A stretch of DNA of 64,000 nt from Bradyrhizobium arachidis. Lineage in GTDB: Bacteria; Pseudomonadota; Alphaproteobacteria; Rhizobiales; Xanthobacteraceae. Made by a program: the position numbers and the translations under genes. This document shows, piece by piece, positions 25,594-35,328 of this stretch. The first letter of the stretch is position 1, and each line of letters begins with the position of its first letter. The stretch is taken from NCBI RefSeq assembly GCF_024758505.1, contig NZ_CP077970.1, forward strand, positions 7,936,001-8,000,000, given 5' to 3'. A model generated the notes under the pieces. The model was given only the letters and a program-made list of their open reading frames with translations. It was not told the DNA's origin and did not search any database.

Positions 25594-26790
25594 TTACAGT
25601 GGCTTCGGAGTGAACTGGTTGGAGGCTTCCTCAGTTCGCAGGGAAGGCCGGGAGACGGCAACATCCTTCGGGAGCTTGTCCTGCTTCTTCGACCAGGAGA
25701 CATAACGCGCCACGGCGGTCATGATTGCGATTCCTGCCGCGCTTACGATGATCTGGATCAGCAAGGCATCCCTGCTCAGGATCAGCACGATATAGCCGAT
25801 GAAAGACAGGAAGATGCCGACGCAAAACACCGCCAGCGATTGCTGTCCGCACTTGATCGCCGGAGAAAATACCCGCGACTGCAGGCCGGGCCAGTCCTTC
25901 GGTATGAACCGGACCACGAGGTAGACGATCACGAGAAAATGCAGGAAACGATACGGCGCGAGATTGGACTTGTCGTTCGGATTGAACGCGTCGAACAGCC
26001 ATCTCGGAAACAGATCTCCGAACTCGGAGAACCGGCCGGCCATGGTCATCAAGAGAGCAAACAACAGGTAAGCGATAGCGACGTAGAGCACTACGGGCGA
26101 TCCGATGATTGCAGACCGGGGGCCCCTGATTCCGCCGAGGGCACACCATGCGCCAAACGCAAACAGAGCTTGCCAGGCGAACGGGTTAAAATACCAGACC
26201 CCCGCAGGATAAGCCGGCAGATTCCATCCGAATTGACGAGCCGCGACGTAGAGCACGAGAGACGCAATCATCGTCAGGTCCGGCTTGCGCAACATCATCC
26301 ACAAGACCGGCGGGAACAGCGCCATCAGCACGATATAGAGCGGCAACACGTCGAGGTTCAGCGGCTTGAACCTCAGCAATAAACCCTGCCACAGTAGCTG
26401 GAACGGATTTTCGATGAGACCCGCGACATTAAACTGGTGGATGATCGTGGTGCTGTCGAATCGGTCAGCAACAAATCCGATCGTGGCCAGGTAGACGACG
26501 AACAGCACGATGTGGGCCACGTAGAGCTGCCAAACCCGCTTGAACAGCCGCGTGGCACCGACGACGAAACCGTGGTTCACCATCCATTTCGCGTAGACGA
26601 ACGCAGCGGTATAGCCGGAAATGAAAACGAACAGATCAGCTCCATCGCTGAAGCCGTAATTCCTGGTCGTGATCCAGCTCACGACATTGCCCGGCATGTG
26701 GTTCAGGAAAATCATCCAGTTCGCCAGTCCGCGAAGCAGATCGAGACGGAGGTCTCGACCTTTGCCGGGAAGGGTTGCCTGAATTTCCAT
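25594..26790 (-). CDS. opgC: OpgC-family membrane protein
   Basis: A 398-residue protein with about ten membrane helices. The N-terminus RDLRLDLLRGLANWMIFLNHMPGN and FVFISGYTAAFVYAKWM are OpgC signatures. OpgC proteins add succinyl groups to periplasmic glucans; in rhizobia these are cyclic beta-glucans that help in osmoadaptation and host contact. No opgG/opgH or ndv genes are nearby, so the exact substrate is open. It is convergent with tadA. Confidence 0.85.
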   Translation of the reverse strand: MEIQATLPGKGRDLRLDLLRGLANWMIFLNHMPGNVVSWITTRNYGFSDGADLFVFISGYTAAFVYAKWMVNHGFVVGATRLFKRVWQLYVAHIVLFVVYLATIGFVADRFDSTTIIHQFNVAGLIENPFQLLWQGLLLRFKPLNLDVLPLYIVLMALFPPVLWMMLRKPDLTMIASLVLYVAARQFGWNLPAYPAGVWYFNPFAWQALFAFGAWCALGGIRGPRSAIIGSPVVLYVAIAYLLFALLMTMAGRFSEFGDLFPRWLFDAFNPNDKSNLAPYRFLHFLVIVYLVVRFIPKDWPGLQSRVFSPAIKCGQQSLAVFCVGIFLSFIGYIVLILSRDALLIQIIVSAAGIAIMTAVARYVSWSKKQDKLPKDVAVSRPSLRTEEASNQFTPKPL

Positions 26791-26962
26791 GGGGTCCGTT
26801 GCGTGTCTGGTCTACAGCCGCGTCGCGGCGCGTTCTGGAACGGCCAGAAGCAATCATCCGTGGAATCTCGCCGGTCGAGCCGGACGGGTGAGTTGATCTA
26901 TCTCAAACTCCCACTCTTTTTCCGGGCGTGAGTATGATCGTCACTCATCGGGAGGCAGGGAC

Positions 26963-27400
26963 ATGCGTGACTTTCGCAGTGTGATTGCGGCTGCGGTTTT
27001 GGCGCTCGCGGCGTGGATGGCGCTGGTCAATCCGTCGCAAGCGGACACTGGCACCGTGCGTGTTGTGTTCGGCACGGCGGGCCTTGTCGTGGGCATCGGT
27101 GGCGGTAAGGGCACGCTCACACTCCACGGAAAGACGTATCCATTCGTGGTCTCGGGCGCGAGTTTCGGCGCGACGCTGACGCAAACGATCAGCGAGTTGA
27201 ATGGACAAGCCAGGAACTTGCGCAGTCCCGATGATCTGGCTGGCGACTATGTTGCGATCGGAGCCGGCGGTGCCCTCGTGGGAGGGGCTGGCGTCGCTCG
27301 GTTGCGAAACGCGAAGGGCGTTGTCCTGGTGGTTCGCGGCCCCAAGTTGGGTGCGGGGCTCTCGGTCAACGTAGCTCGCGTCACCATTACCATGATGTGA
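26963..27400 (+). CDS. Exported Gly/Val-rich protein of unknown function
   Basis: A 145-residue product with a signal peptide (VIAAAVLALAAWMALVNPSQA) and a good GGGAGG ribosome-binding site. The mature part alternates Gly with Val/Leu/Thr (VVGIGGGKGTLTLHGKTYPFVV), which suggests a compact beta fold, and ends with LSVNVARVTITMM. I see no Cys or catalytic motif. Its composition recalls small YSC84/EipA-like periplasmic proteins of rhizobia, but I cannot assign it to a family. Confidence 0.75.
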   Translation: MRDFRSVIAAAVLALAAWMALVNPSQADTGTVRVVFGTAGLVVGIGGGKGTLTLHGKTYPFVVSGASFGATLTQTISELNGQARNLRSPDDLAGDYVAIGAGGALVGGAGVARLRNAKGVVLVVRGPKLGAGLSVNVARVTITMM

Positions 27401-27420
27401 CTGCGTCTGGGCGGCCGGGG

Positions 27421-28323
27421 TCAAGCCGAGAAAAACTCGCGCAGCGCCTTCGCGGTCACCTCCGGATTCTCCTCCGTCAGGAAATGCCCCGAGTCCACCG
27501 CCATGCCCCCAACGTTGGTGGCCCATTGCTTCCAGGTATCAAGCGGCGTGGCTGCGGCTTGCGCCACGCCTGCCCCGCCCCACAGCGCCAGCATTGGAAT
27601 CGTGATCTTCTTCCCGGCTTCGAAATCCGCCTTGTCGAGCTCGTAGTCGACATAAGCCCCGGCGCGATAGTCCTCGCACATTGCATGGATGCGCGCGGGA
27701 TCGCGGAACGGGGCGATGTAGTGTTCGAGCGCGCGCTTGTCGATGGCATCCAGCGTCTTCGACTTGGTCTGGCTCGCCATCTTGAAGCGCAGGAAGAACT
27801 CGCCATTGCTCGCGATCAGCGTCTCCGGCAGCGGATGGGACTGCGCCAAAAACGTCCAGTGATAGATCTTCAGAGCATAGGCCCGGTTCATCCGCTCCCA
27901 GTAATCATAGGTCGGCAAAATATCGAGCACCGCGAGGCGTGACAGCCGGCCGGGATGATCGAGCGCCAGGCGATAGGACACGCGCCCGCCGCGGTCGTGC
28001 CCCGCGAGCGCGAAATGGACATGGCCGAGTTGCTCCATGGCTTCCACCATGGCCTTGGCCATCGCGCGCTTGCTGTAGGGCAGATGCTGCGCGTCGCTCT
28101 CGGGCATGTCGGACCAGCCATAGCCCGGCAGGTCGGCGATGATCAGCGTGAACTTGTCCGCAAGCTGCGGTGCCACGCGATGCCACATCACATGTGTCTC
28201 GGAGAAGCCGTGTAGCAGGAGAAGCGGCGGGCCCTTGCCGCCGACGCGCGCAAAAATGCGGCCGGAGGAGGTGTTGATCCATTCAGAGGCGAAGCCCGGG
28301 TAGAGGTCGACGAGATCGGACAT
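27421..28323 (-). CDS. Alpha/beta hydrolase with full fluoroacetate dehalogenase active site
   Basis: 300 residues from the ATG with GAGAGG upstream. The nucleophile is D110 in AGHDRGGR, followed by R111 and R114 (carboxylate binding); D134 and H280 complete the triad. The halide pocket H155-W156 (KIYHWTF) and Y219 (EDYRAG) is present. These positions coincide residue for residue with those I recall for fluoroacetate dehalogenase RPA1163 of Rhodopseudomonas palustris. It probably cleaves C-F or C-Cl bonds of haloacetates in the cytoplasm. Close homologues differ in halide preference, so substrate is inferred. Confidence 0.85.
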   Translation of the reverse strand: MSDLVDLYPGFASEWINTSSGRIFARVGGKGPPLLLLHGFSETHVMWHRVAPQLADKFTLIIADLPGYGWSDMPESDAQHLPYSKRAMAKAMVEAMEQLGHVHFALAGHDRGGRVSYRLALDHPGRLSRLAVLDILPTYDYWERMNRAYALKIYHWTFLAQSHPLPETLIASNGEFFLRFKMASQTKSKTLDAIDKRALEHYIAPFRDPARIHAMCEDYRAGAYVDYELDKADFEAGKKITIPMLALWGGAGVAQAAATPLDTWKQWATNVGGMAVDSGHFLTEENPEVTAKALREFFSA

Positions 28324-28342
28324 GACACCCATCCTCTCAACT

Positions 28343-28452
28343 GTCATTCCGGGGCGCGCGTTAGCGCGAACCCGGAATCTCGATGTAGGGAAACGCCAGC
28401 GCCAGACAACCTCGAGGTTCCGGATCGGCGCTTTGCGCCGTCCGGAACGACA
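28343..28452. repeat. Dispersed GTCATTCCGGGG element, copy 2
   Basis: It starts GTCATTCCGGGGCGCG, continues AACCCGGAATCTCGA and ends GCGCCGTCCGGAACGAC. The interior diverges from the other copies, with a ~30-base insertion. It fills the gap between the purD 3' end and the dehalogenase start, both on the minus strand. Confidence 0.75.
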
Positions 28453-28453
28453 A

Positions 28454-29737
28454 TCAGCGTCCGGCCTTCTCCGCCTCCACCGCCTGCCAGCCGATGTCGC
28501 GGCGGCAGAAACCGTCGGGCCAGTTGATGCGATCGACGGCCTGATAGGCGCGCGACTGGGCTTCGGTCACGGTCTTCCCGAGCGCACAGACATTGAGCAC
28601 GCGGCCACCATTGGCGAGGATCGTACCTTCCCTGGCGATGGTGCCGGCATGGAAGATCTCGGCGCCCTCGACCTTGGCCGCTTCATCGAGCCCCTCGATG
28701 AGGGTGCCCCGCTCGTAGTCACCGGGATAGCCCTTGGCCGCCATGACGACGGTGAGCGCGGACTCCGGATACCAGCGCAGGTCAAAATGCTGCAACTCCC
28801 CGTCGCAGGCGGCGAGCAGCGCCGGTACGATGTCCGACATCATACGCATCATCAGCACCTGGCACTCGGGATCGCCGAAGCGGACGTTGAATTCGAACAG
28901 CTTTGGGCCCTGCGTCGTCAGCATGATGCCGGCATAGAGAATGCCGCGGAACGGCGTGCCGCGCTGCTTCATGCCGGCGACCGTCGGCAGGATGATCTTT
29001 GCCATGATCGCGTCGTGGATCGCCGGCGTCACCAGCGGCGTTGGCGAATAGGCCCCCATGCCGCCGGTGTTCGGGCCGACGTCATGGTCGAACACGCGCT
29101 TGTGGTCCTGCGCGGAGGCGAGCGGGATAGCAGTCTCGCCGTCGCAAAGCGCGAAGAAGCTGATCTCGCGTCCCGGCAAGAATTCCTCGATCACGACCTC
29201 GGCGCCGGCTTCGCCAAAGGCGCCGTCGAACATCATGGCGATGGCGTCCTCCGCCTCGCGCATGGTCTTTGCAACCACCACGCCCTTGCCGGCGGCAAGG
29301 CCATCGGCCTTGACCACGATCGGCGCGCCCTGGGTGTGGATATAGGCAAGCGCGTCCTTGGCATTGGTGAAGCGCTTGTAGGCGCCCGTCGGAATGCCGA
29401 ACTCGGTGCACACCGCTTTGGTAAAGCCCTTGGAGCTTTCGAGCCGGGCCGCCGCCTTGTTCGGGCCGAACGCCTTGATGCCGGCGGCTGAGAGATCGTC
29501 GACGATCCCGGCGGCGAGCGGCGTCTCGGGGCCGACCACCACGAGCTCGACCGCATTCTTTTTGCAGAAGTCGATCACGGCAGCATGGTCGGCGATGTCG
29601 AGCGCCACGCATTCGGCCTCGCGCGCCATGCCGGCATTGCCGGGCGCGCACCAGAATTTGGTCACCAGAGGGGACGCCCCGATCTTCCACGCGAGAGCAT
29701 GTTCGCGGCCGCCGGAACCGAGCAGGAGAATGTGCAT
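28454..29737 (-). CDS. purD: PurD, phosphoribosylamine-glycine ligase
   Basis: 427 residues from [18 protein letters not shown], the standard GARS N-terminus; a longer frame upstream is not supported. The ATP-grasp region contains [14 protein letters not shown] and [17 protein letters not shown], and the C-terminal subdomain has FHAGT and [12 protein letters not shown]. It catalyses the second step of purine synthesis. Repeat elements flank it on both sides, so it appears to be transcribed alone. Confidence 0.96.
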   Translation of the reverse strand: MHILLLGSGGREHALAWKIGASPLVTKFWCAPGNAGMAREAECVALDIADHAAVIDFCKKNAVELVVVGPETPLAAGIVDDLSAAGIKAFGPNKAAARLESSKGFTKAVCTEFGIPTGAYKRFTNAKDALAYIHTQGAPIVVKADGLAAGKGVVVAKTMREAEDAIAMMFDGAFGEAGAEVVIEEFLPGREISFFALCDGETAIPLASAQDHKRVFDHDVGPNTGGMGAYSPTPLVTPAIHDAIMAKIILPTVAGMKQRGTPFRGILYAGIMLTTQGPKLFEFNVRFGDPECQVLMMRMMSDIVPALLAACDGELQHFDLRWYPESALTVVMAAKGYPGDYERGTLIEGLDEAAKVEGAEIFHAGTIAREGTILANGGRVLNVCALGKTVTEAQSRAYQAVDRINWPDGFCRRDIGWQAVEAEKAGR

Positions 29738-29822
29738 AAGAGGCTCGAAATGAGGAGGTGTTGGACGCGTCGGTCGCACGAATCCGGGCGCGTCTCAAGG
29801 GGGGGCTGATCCCCAATCCTCG

Positions 29823-29926
29823 GTCATTCCGGACGGCGCGCCCTCGCGCCGATCCGGAATCTCGACATTGTTTGACTCGCGGCTCGAGATTCCGGGTTCT
29901 CGGCTTCGCCGAGCCCCGGAATGACG
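29823..29926. repeat. Dispersed GTCATTCCGGGG element, copy 3
   Basis: GTCATTCCGGACGGCGCG opens and CCCCGGAATGAC closes the unit, with TCGAGATTCCGGG inside and a TTCTCGGCTTCGCCGAG hairpin. It lies between the small HTH gene and purD. Confidence 0.75.
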
Positions 29927-29932
29927 GGAAAA

Positions 29933-30232
29933 CTACGTCTGCTTCCCCGCAATGATCTCCTGCAACGTCGCGACATGCCTTGCAAAGGCGCCGCGGCCGG
30001 TCGCGGTGGCGGTCACCGTGGTCTGCGGCTTCTTGCCGACAAAAGCCTTCTCCACCGAGACGTAGCCGGCCTTCGCCAACGTCTCGATATGGGCGCCCAA
30101 ATTACCGTCGGTGGCGCCGGTCAGTTTCTTCAGCCTTGAAAACTCCAGCCCGGCGGCCACGGGCAGCGCGTTCAGCGCCGCCATGATCTTGAGCCGCAGC
30201 GGCTGGTGGATGATGTCGTCGAGCTCGGCCAT
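29933..30232 (-). CDS. Small winged-helix transcriptional regulator (HTH_34 type)
   Basis: A 99-residue single-domain DNA-binding protein. The helix-turn-helix is FSRLKKLTGATDGNLGAHIETLAKAGYV (residues ~31-58), followed by a wing with FVGKKPQTTVTATATGRGAF. Such minimal MarR/ArsR-like proteins of the winged-helix PF13601 type often act with an adjacent membrane protein. It lies four bases after the membrane-protein gene, as the third gene of an operon, and may regulate that operon. Confidence 0.82.
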   Translation of the reverse strand: MAELDDIIHQPLRLKIMAALNALPVAAGLEFSRLKKLTGATDGNLGAHIETLAKAGYVSVEKAFVGKKPQTTVTATATGRGAFARHVATLQEIIAGKQT

Positions 30233-30236
30233 CGCG

Positions 30237-30791
30237 CTAGATCCGCCGCATCCAGAGGCCGCCGAGGATCAGGCCGCCGCCATTGACGAAGGCCATCCAG
30301 AGCGGAAAGGCCTCGCCGATATAGAAGAAGCCGATCAGTGTCAGCGCGGAGATGCCGAGCCCGATCGCGACGAAGGCATAGCCGAACCAGAGCCCCGCCA
30401 TCGTGTAGAACAGCATGAAATAGATCGGCCAGAACGTGCCCAACTGACGCGGACCGAAATGGGCGATGACATCGGTGCAGAGGTAGCCGAAGGCAAAGAA
30501 CAGCACGAACATCAGGATCATCCTGATGCCGATGCCGGCACCCTTGGGGTGACTCGGCGGATTGAAGACGCGGAGCGCAACCAGACCGCCGACGCCCAGG
30601 ATATCTACGGCGGGCCAGGCGTAGACGGCATAGATCGGCCAGAGCCAGGTCACGAGATTGGCGGCGAACACCAGGACGCCCCACCAGACGGCGCCGATGC
30701 TCGCGAGCTCATAGAGCTGCGATTGCTTTACGCGCCGGACGATATCGTCGATATCGGCCAGCGCCTCGGTGGCCTGCTTGCTGTCGATCAT
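30237..30791 (-). CDS. Integral membrane protein of unknown function
   Basis: A 184-residue protein with about five or six hydrophobic helices between residues 28 and 180 (for example IGAVWWGVLVFAANLVTWLW and MILMFVLFFAFGYLCTDV). The first 25 residues are a soluble amphipathic start. No transport or enzyme motif is seen. It overlaps the hydrolase gene upstream by four bases (ATGA) and is followed by the winged-helix gene. Confidence 0.78.
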   Translation of the reverse strand: MIDSKQATEALADIDDIVRRVKQSQLYELASIGAVWWGVLVFAANLVTWLWPIYAVYAWPAVDILGVGGLVALRVFNPPSHPKGAGIGIRMILMFVLFFAFGYLCTDVIAHFGPRQLGTFWPIYFMLFYTMAGLWFGYAFVAIGLGISALTLIGFFYIGEAFPLWMAFVNGGGLILGGLWMRRI

Positions 30792-31798
30792 GACTGCCCT
30801 GCCCCGCGCGTTGCCACGTCCTCGGCGATCACGGAGATCGCCTTCGGGTTGGTGACGATGCCCATGTGGTTGATGCCGTCGATCAGCTTGACGTCAACAG
30901 ACGGTTTGATGGCCTGCACGGCCTCGGCATATTTGGCGGATATCATCATCTCGTCCTCGGCGGCGCCGAAGATCGTGATCGGACGCGTCGCGTTGGGGAA
31001 GTCGAGGCGATAGCCGCGCGTCGCAAAGTTGCGCATCAGGCGATCGGAATAGGTGGGGACGAGGATCTTTGCCGAATTCGGCGGCACCGCGAGCGCCAGC
31101 ACCGGAAGCTGCGCGCAGCAGTCGATGCCGAGCTTGCGCAGCGCCGCGAGGCCCAGCAGGCGCGGGATGTCGGCATTGGCCCAGCCGCCGGAATGCAGCT
31201 GGTTGGTCGGCGCGTCATAGCCGAGATAAGGCGCGAGCAGCACCGTGCGCACGAACATATCCTGCATGATCGGGGTTGCGGCGACGCGCAGCGAGAAGCC
31301 GGCGCCGGCGGAATGGCCGATCAAAGTCAGCGGCAGATCCGGCGCGGTCCTGCGCAGGAAGGCGACGAAATCGACGAGGTCGTCCTCGAGCTGGCCGACA
31401 TAGCCGATGTCGCCGCGCGTGCCGGAAGCACCGTGGCCCCGCATGTCGAGCGCCCAGGTCTCTACGCCGCGTGCGGCAATCGCATAAGTCAGTGCGTGGT
31501 TGACGGTGGCGCTGGAGCCGGACGAGCCGTGGATGAAGACCGCGCCGCGACCGGTCGCCGGCCCGTTCGGGGCATAGTGGCGGAAACCGATCCAGGTGCC
31601 GTCGCGGGCCTGGAAGCGTTCGAGCGCCGGCATGGTCGAGAAGTCGACCGCCCTCACGGAGTCGGAAACCGATTTCAGCTCAGGCGGCCGCTGCAACGGC
31701 GTTGCGATCATCGCGGCCAGGATCAGCGCCACGCCGCCGACCGCAACCAGGGCCCATTTCAGGCCGTTCAACACGCCTCGCAGCAACCGGATCGCCAT
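30788..31798 (-). CDS. Membrane-anchored alpha/beta hydrolase (monoglyceride-lipase-like)
   Basis: 336 residues with an N-terminal membrane helix ([17 protein letters not shown], residues ~15-31) that probably anchors it facing the periplasm. The nucleophile is S163 in LIGHSAGAG, the oxyanion region is FIHGSSGSS, and acid and His candidates are in FGAAEDEMM and DGINHMGIV. The [11 protein letters not shown] block is typical of lysophospholipase/monoglyceride-lipase-type hydrolases. It heads an operon with the membrane protein and the HTH regulator and is divergent from xseA. Confidence 0.83.
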   Translation of the reverse strand: MAIRLLRGVLNGLKWALVAVGGVALILAAMIATPLQRPPELKSVSDSVRAVDFSTMPALERFQARDGTWIGFRHYAPNGPATGRGAVFIHGSSGSSATVNHALTYAIAARGVETWALDMRGHGASGTRGDIGYVGQLEDDLVDFVAFLRRTAPDLPLTLIGHSAGAGFSLRVAATPIMQDMFVRTVLLAPYLGYDAPTNQLHSGGWANADIPRLLGLAALRKLGIDCCAQLPVLALAVPPNSAKILVPTYSDRLMRNFATRGYRLDFPNATRPITIFGAAEDEMMISAKYAEAVQAIKPSVDVKLIDGINHMGIVTNPKAISVIAEDVATRGAGQS

Positions 31799-31936
31799 GG
31801 CTCACTCTCCCTCATCCTGGAGTTTCTAGAGAACTCTATAATACAGAGTACTCTTCCAATCAACCCCCCGGATTGGCGCTTGGGAGCGAAAATCCTTAAC
31901 GTCGCTCCCGACCCCAAAAAGCCGAATCGGTTGCCG

Positions 31937-33553
31937 ATGCCTTCAGCGGAACCCCTGCTCAATACGCCCGAATTCACCGTCTCCGAGCTGTCGCTGTCCC
32001 TGAAGCGGACGGTGGAGGACACCTATGGGCATGTGCGGGTCCGCGGCGAGATCTCCGGCTTTCGCGGCGCGCACTCGTCCGGCCATTGCTACTTCGCGCT
32101 GAAGGATGAGAGCGCCAAGATCGAGGCGGTGATCTGGAAGGGCGTGCACGGCCGCATGCGCTTCAAGCCGCAGGAAGGTCTTGAGGTCATCGCCACCGGC
32201 AAGCTCACCACCTATCCCGGCTCCTCAAAATACCAGATCGTGATCGAGGCGCTGGAGCCGGCCGGCATCGGCGCGCTGATGGCGCTGATGGAGGAGCGCA
32301 AGAAGAAGCTCGCCGCCGAAGGCCTGTTCGACGAAGCGCGAAAACAGCTGCTGCCCTGGTTGCCCGAGGTGATCGGCGTGGTGACCTCGCCGACGGGTGC
32401 TGTGATCCGCGACATCCTGCATCGGCTGGAGGACCGCTTCCCCCGGCGCGTGCTGGTGTGGCCGGTCAAGGTGCAGGGCGAAGGCTCGGCCGAACAGATC
32501 GCCGGCGCCATCCGCGGCTTCAACGCGTTGCCCGAGGGCGGCAAGATTCCGCGGCCGGACGTGCTGATCGTGGCCCGCGGCGGCGGCTCGCTGGAGGACC
32601 TGTGGTCGTTCAACGAGGAGATCGTGGTCCGCGCCGCGGCCGAGAGCATGATCCCGCTGATCTCGGCGGTCGGCCACGAGACCGACATCACGCTGATCGA
32701 CTTTGCCGCCGACAAGCGCGCGCCGACGCCGACGGCCGCGGCCGAGATGGCCGTGCCGGTGCGCAGCGAATTGTTCGTCGAGGTCGCCGATCTTGCGCGG
32801 CGCACGCGCGCCTATTGGCAGCGTGCCCAAGAGAGCCGCCGCAGTGAGCTGCGCGCCGCCGCGCGCGCGCTGCCGGCGGCGTCCGATCTTTTGGCGATCC
32901 CACGGCAACGGCTGGACTCCGCAGGCGCGTCGCTGCCCCGCAGCCTCAAGGCCAACACGCATGCGCATTTCCGCAGGTTTACCGCGGCCAGTGCAAAGCT
33001 GACATTGCGCGTGCTGCACGGCCAGATCGCGCAGGCCGATCATCGGCTGACGGTGTGCGGCGAGCGGCTCGGCCTGTCCGCGCGCGCGCTGCTGCATCGG
33101 CGACGCGACCGCTTTGCCGGGCTCGAAGTGCGCCTGCGCGCCTCAAAACTTTCCAATGCGCAGGCGCAGCGCAACGCGATCGCCCGCCAGCGCGAGCGCA
33201 CGCACCGGCTGGCCGAGCGCGCCAACCGCGCATTGCTGACGCTGCTGCGACGGCTGGAGGCGCGCGTCGAGAACAGCGGCAAGCTGCTCTCCGCCCTGTC
33301 TTATCGCGGCGTGCTGGCACGCGGCTTTGCGCTGGTGCGCGACGAGGCCGGCCATCCCCTGCATTCGGCCGATAACGTCGGTCCCGCGGCACGGCTGGAG
33401 ATCGAGTTCGCCGACGGACGCGTGGCGGCGACGACGGATGCCGATCGGCCGGAGCCGCGCCCGGCGACGCAGCCGAAGCCGGCAGCCTCGCGCGAGGCAA
33501 AGCCCGCGCCGAAGCGCGTGGCGAAGCCGGTGGATCAGGGGACGTTGTTCTAG
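31937..33553 (+). CDS. xseA: Exodeoxyribonuclease VII large subunit
   Basis: 538 residues from [19 protein letters not shown]; the N-terminal OB-fold begins there ([25 protein letters not shown]). The catalytic core has the family blocks [31 protein letters not shown] and [29 protein letters not shown] coiled-coil region and the RGFALVRD block follow, and the C-terminus is Lys/Pro/Ala-rich and disordered. The partner XseB is not in the window. The enzyme degrades single-stranded DNA. Confidence 0.95.
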   Translation: MPSAEPLLNTPEFTVSELSLSLKRTVEDTYGHVRVRGEISGFRGAHSSGHCYFALKDESAKIEAVIWKGVHGRMRFKPQEGLEVIATGKLTTYPGSSKYQIVIEALEPAGIGALMALMEERKKKLAAEGLFDEARKQLLPWLPEVIGVVTSPTGAVIRDILHRLEDRFPRRVLVWPVKVQGEGSAEQIAGAIRGFNALPEGGKIPRPDVLIVARGGGSLEDLWSFNEEIVVRAAAESMIPLISAVGHETDITLIDFAADKRAPTPTAAAEMAVPVRSELFVEVADLARRTRAYWQRAQESRRSELRAAARALPAASDLLAIPRQRLDSAGASLPRSLKANTHAHFRRFTAASAKLTLRVLHGQIAQADHRLTVCGERLGLSARALLHRRRDRFAGLEVRLRASKLSNAQAQRNAIARQRERTHRLAERANRALLTLLRRLEARVENSGKLLSALSYRGVLARGFALVRDEAGHPLHSADNVGPAARLEIEFADGRVAATTDADRPEPRPATQPKPAASREAKPAPKRVAKPVDQGTLF

Positions 33554-33579
33554 CGAACAAACTTTGCCGATCTATCCCG

Positions 33580-33745
33580 TCATCCTGAGGTGCGAGCCAT
33601 GCGGCGCGAAGGCGGCGCATGGGGAGCCTCGAAGGATGAACGCCCGGGCTGCAGCCGGGCCGTCGCCCTTCGAGGGCCGCTGAAGAAGCGGCTGCCTCCA
33701 GCGACAATGGCTTCGCCATTGCGCGGGGGTGACGGTGATAGAAAT
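33580..33745. repeat. Dispersed CGTCATCCTGAGG repeat
   Basis: The region reads CGTCATCCTGAGGTGCGAGC, then GGGGAGCCTCGAAGGATGAACG, CCCGGGCTGCAGCCGGG, CCCTTCGAGG and TGGCTTCGCCATTGCGCGGG. It consists of several nested short palindromes and ends in GGGTGACG. It fills the gap between xseA and a small convergent gene. I recall such units as frequent intergenic repeats in Bradyrhizobium. Confidence 0.65.
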
Positions 33746-33755
33746 GCGCGCTCGC

Positions 33756-33920
33756 CTACCGGCAGGACAATCCCGCGTCGATCGTGGTCCAGAAGCCGCA
33801 ATGTTCCACGGGAACTCCGGCGTGCGCTTCGTAGAGCAGAAGCGCGACGGTGAAGAGGATGAGCGCGGACGACAGCAGCATGAGGCGGTTTCGCATCAGA
33901 CGCCGTTTAACTGATATCAT
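33756..33920 (-). CDS. Small single-pass membrane protein
   Basis: 54 codons starting MISVKRRLMRNR, followed by a hydrophobic helix (LMLLSSALILFTVALLLYEA) and a short tail with two Cys (VEHCGFWTTIDAGLSCR). The basic N-terminus before the helix predicts an inside-in orientation. The start is uncertain: no good ribosome-binding site is seen, and an internal ATG at 33896 is possible. I keep it because the helix and Cys-containing tail look protein-like, not like a random frame. Confidence 0.5.
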   Translation of the reverse strand: MISVKRRLMRNRLMLLSSALILFTVALLLYEAHAGVPVEHCGFWTTIDAGLSCR

Positions 33921-34085
33921 GGTCGAACTATGACAGGCGGATGCTGAAACTGGCGGATCGCCCGCGCCGTAACTCGAGGCGTCGGCCATGACGACCTGTG
34001 CAGGGCGGTGGCGATGCGGGGCTGTCCGCTCAGACGTTGTTCCTCGGGCGGCCCCGCTTCGCGCGCGACTACACCGGAACCGCCC

Positions 34086-34916
34086 TCACCGCGCCAGCCA
34101 CTCCGCGACCTGCTTTTGCGCATCCGCACGCGCCTCTGCGTCGGAGCCGAGATGGCCGCGGTCGGGCGCAGCAGTGTCGTTGCTGCTTGCGGACGCATGC
34201 AGCGGCAGGTTGGCGCGATCGAAATCATGATAGGCGCCGGGATAGACGACGATGCGCGCGAGCGCGCTGCGGCCCTGCGCGCCGTCGACCATCTGCCGGC
34301 ACGCCGGCGGCGAGGAGACGTCGTCCTTGGCGCCGATCAGGACCAGCGTCGGCACCCGCGTGCTCCAGCCGAGCCCGGCCGAGATGCGGCAGTCCGGATA
34401 GAAGGCGACAGCGGCACGGAAGTCCGGCTGTGCGTCACGCGCCAGATTTTGCGGCCGCACGGCCCAGAGCACCGCGCTCGCGCCATTGGCCCAGCCGATG
34501 AGGCTGATGCGGTTGCGCGCCACCCAGGTCTGCTGCAACAGCCAGCTGCGCACCGCGACGATGTCGGCGACGCGTTCGCGCCGCGCCTTCACCCGCACCT
34601 CCTTGACGCGGCATTGCGGACCGAACTCCCGCGAGCCGTAACTGTCCGGCCAGAGCACGGCGTTGCCCGCCTTGAGCAGTTCCTCAGTCCAGTCGCGATA
34701 ACGCGGCAGCACCGTCTCGGAGCGGCCGCCGAGGCCGCCGCACGCATGCAGCGCGATCACGGTCGGAAACGGGCCGTCGCCGGCGGGTTTGTAGAGTTGC
34801 GCATGCAGCGTGGTGGAGCCTGCGATAATCTCGACCGCCTGCGGCGCGGCCGGCGAAGCCGCATGCGCCGACGACATCAGCAGCGAGAGGACGAGAAGGG
34901 TTGACGGAACACGCAT
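34086..34916 (-). CDS. Exported dienelactone-hydrolase-family protein lacking the nucleophile
   Basis: 276 residues with a signal peptide (TLLVLSLLMSSAHA). The fold signatures are VIALHACGGLGG near residue 55, the nucleophile elbow GWANGAS at 141-147, the acid region GAKDDVSSPP (D198/D199) and H230 in GAYHDFD. In the elbow the usual Ser or Cys is Ala143 (codon GCC). The acid and His are intact. The product may be a pseudoenzyme or may use another mechanism. It stands alone. Confidence 0.85.
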   Translation of the reverse strand: MRVPSTLLVLSLLMSSAHAASPAAPQAVEIIAGSTTLHAQLYKPAGDGPFPTVIALHACGGLGGRSETVLPRYRDWTEELLKAGNAVLWPDSYGSREFGPQCRVKEVRVKARRERVADIVAVRSWLLQQTWVARNRISLIGWANGASAVLWAVRPQNLARDAQPDFRAAVAFYPDCRISAGLGWSTRVPTLVLIGAKDDVSSPPACRQMVDGAQGRSALARIVVYPGAYHDFDRANLPLHASASSNDTAAPDRGHLGSDAEARADAQKQVAEWLAR

Positions 34917-35100
34917 CGAATAGACCGGATCAGGAACGGACCGGGAGCAGCGATCCCTCGGCGCGCAGCCCTATCACGCACGAACGCCCGCAAAACATCA
35001 CAAATCGGTGGGTTTAACGGGCGGACAAGCCACCCTATCTATGCTAGATCGGCAGCAACACATCAGGCCCGTGGACCGGGCGCAGCGGAGACTTCTGACC

Positions 35101-35328
35101 GTGCTGAACAAGTTCGGCCCCTCGGGCCATGGCGAAGCGCAGGTGCAATATCTCGACGGGGACTTCCGCGTGATCTCGCCCGGGACCTTCGTTCGCTGCG
35201 CGGTGACCGACACGCGGATTCCGCTCGACGAGCTGAAATACTGGAGCGTGGATTTGCAGGAAGCCTACGCCCATCCCGGCGCCGTGCTGCAACGGCATTT
35301 TCCCGGCGCGCCGAAACCGCAGGGCTGA
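35101..35328 (+). CDS. DUF2093 domain protein
   Basis: About 75 residues from a GTG with CGGAGA upstream. The core GPSGHGEAQVQYLDGDFRV, then FVRCAVTDTRIPLDELKYWSVDLQEAY, is the DUF2093 signature, found only in alphaproteobacteria as far as I know. A longer frame from the ATG at 35041 exists but has no conserved sequence in the extra 20 residues. Function is unknown. It abuts lpxK tail to tail with no spacer. Confidence 0.85.
   Translation: MLNKFGPSGHGEAQVQYLDGDFRVISPGTFVRCAVTDTRIPLDELKYWSVDLQEAYAHPGAVLQRHFPGAPKPQG

Noticed and set aside
30866..31936. Long in-frame extension of xseA upstream to 30866
   Set aside because: The extra 350 codons overlap the hydrolase gene on the other strand and have shadow composition. 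The OB-fold of XseA begins just after 31937.
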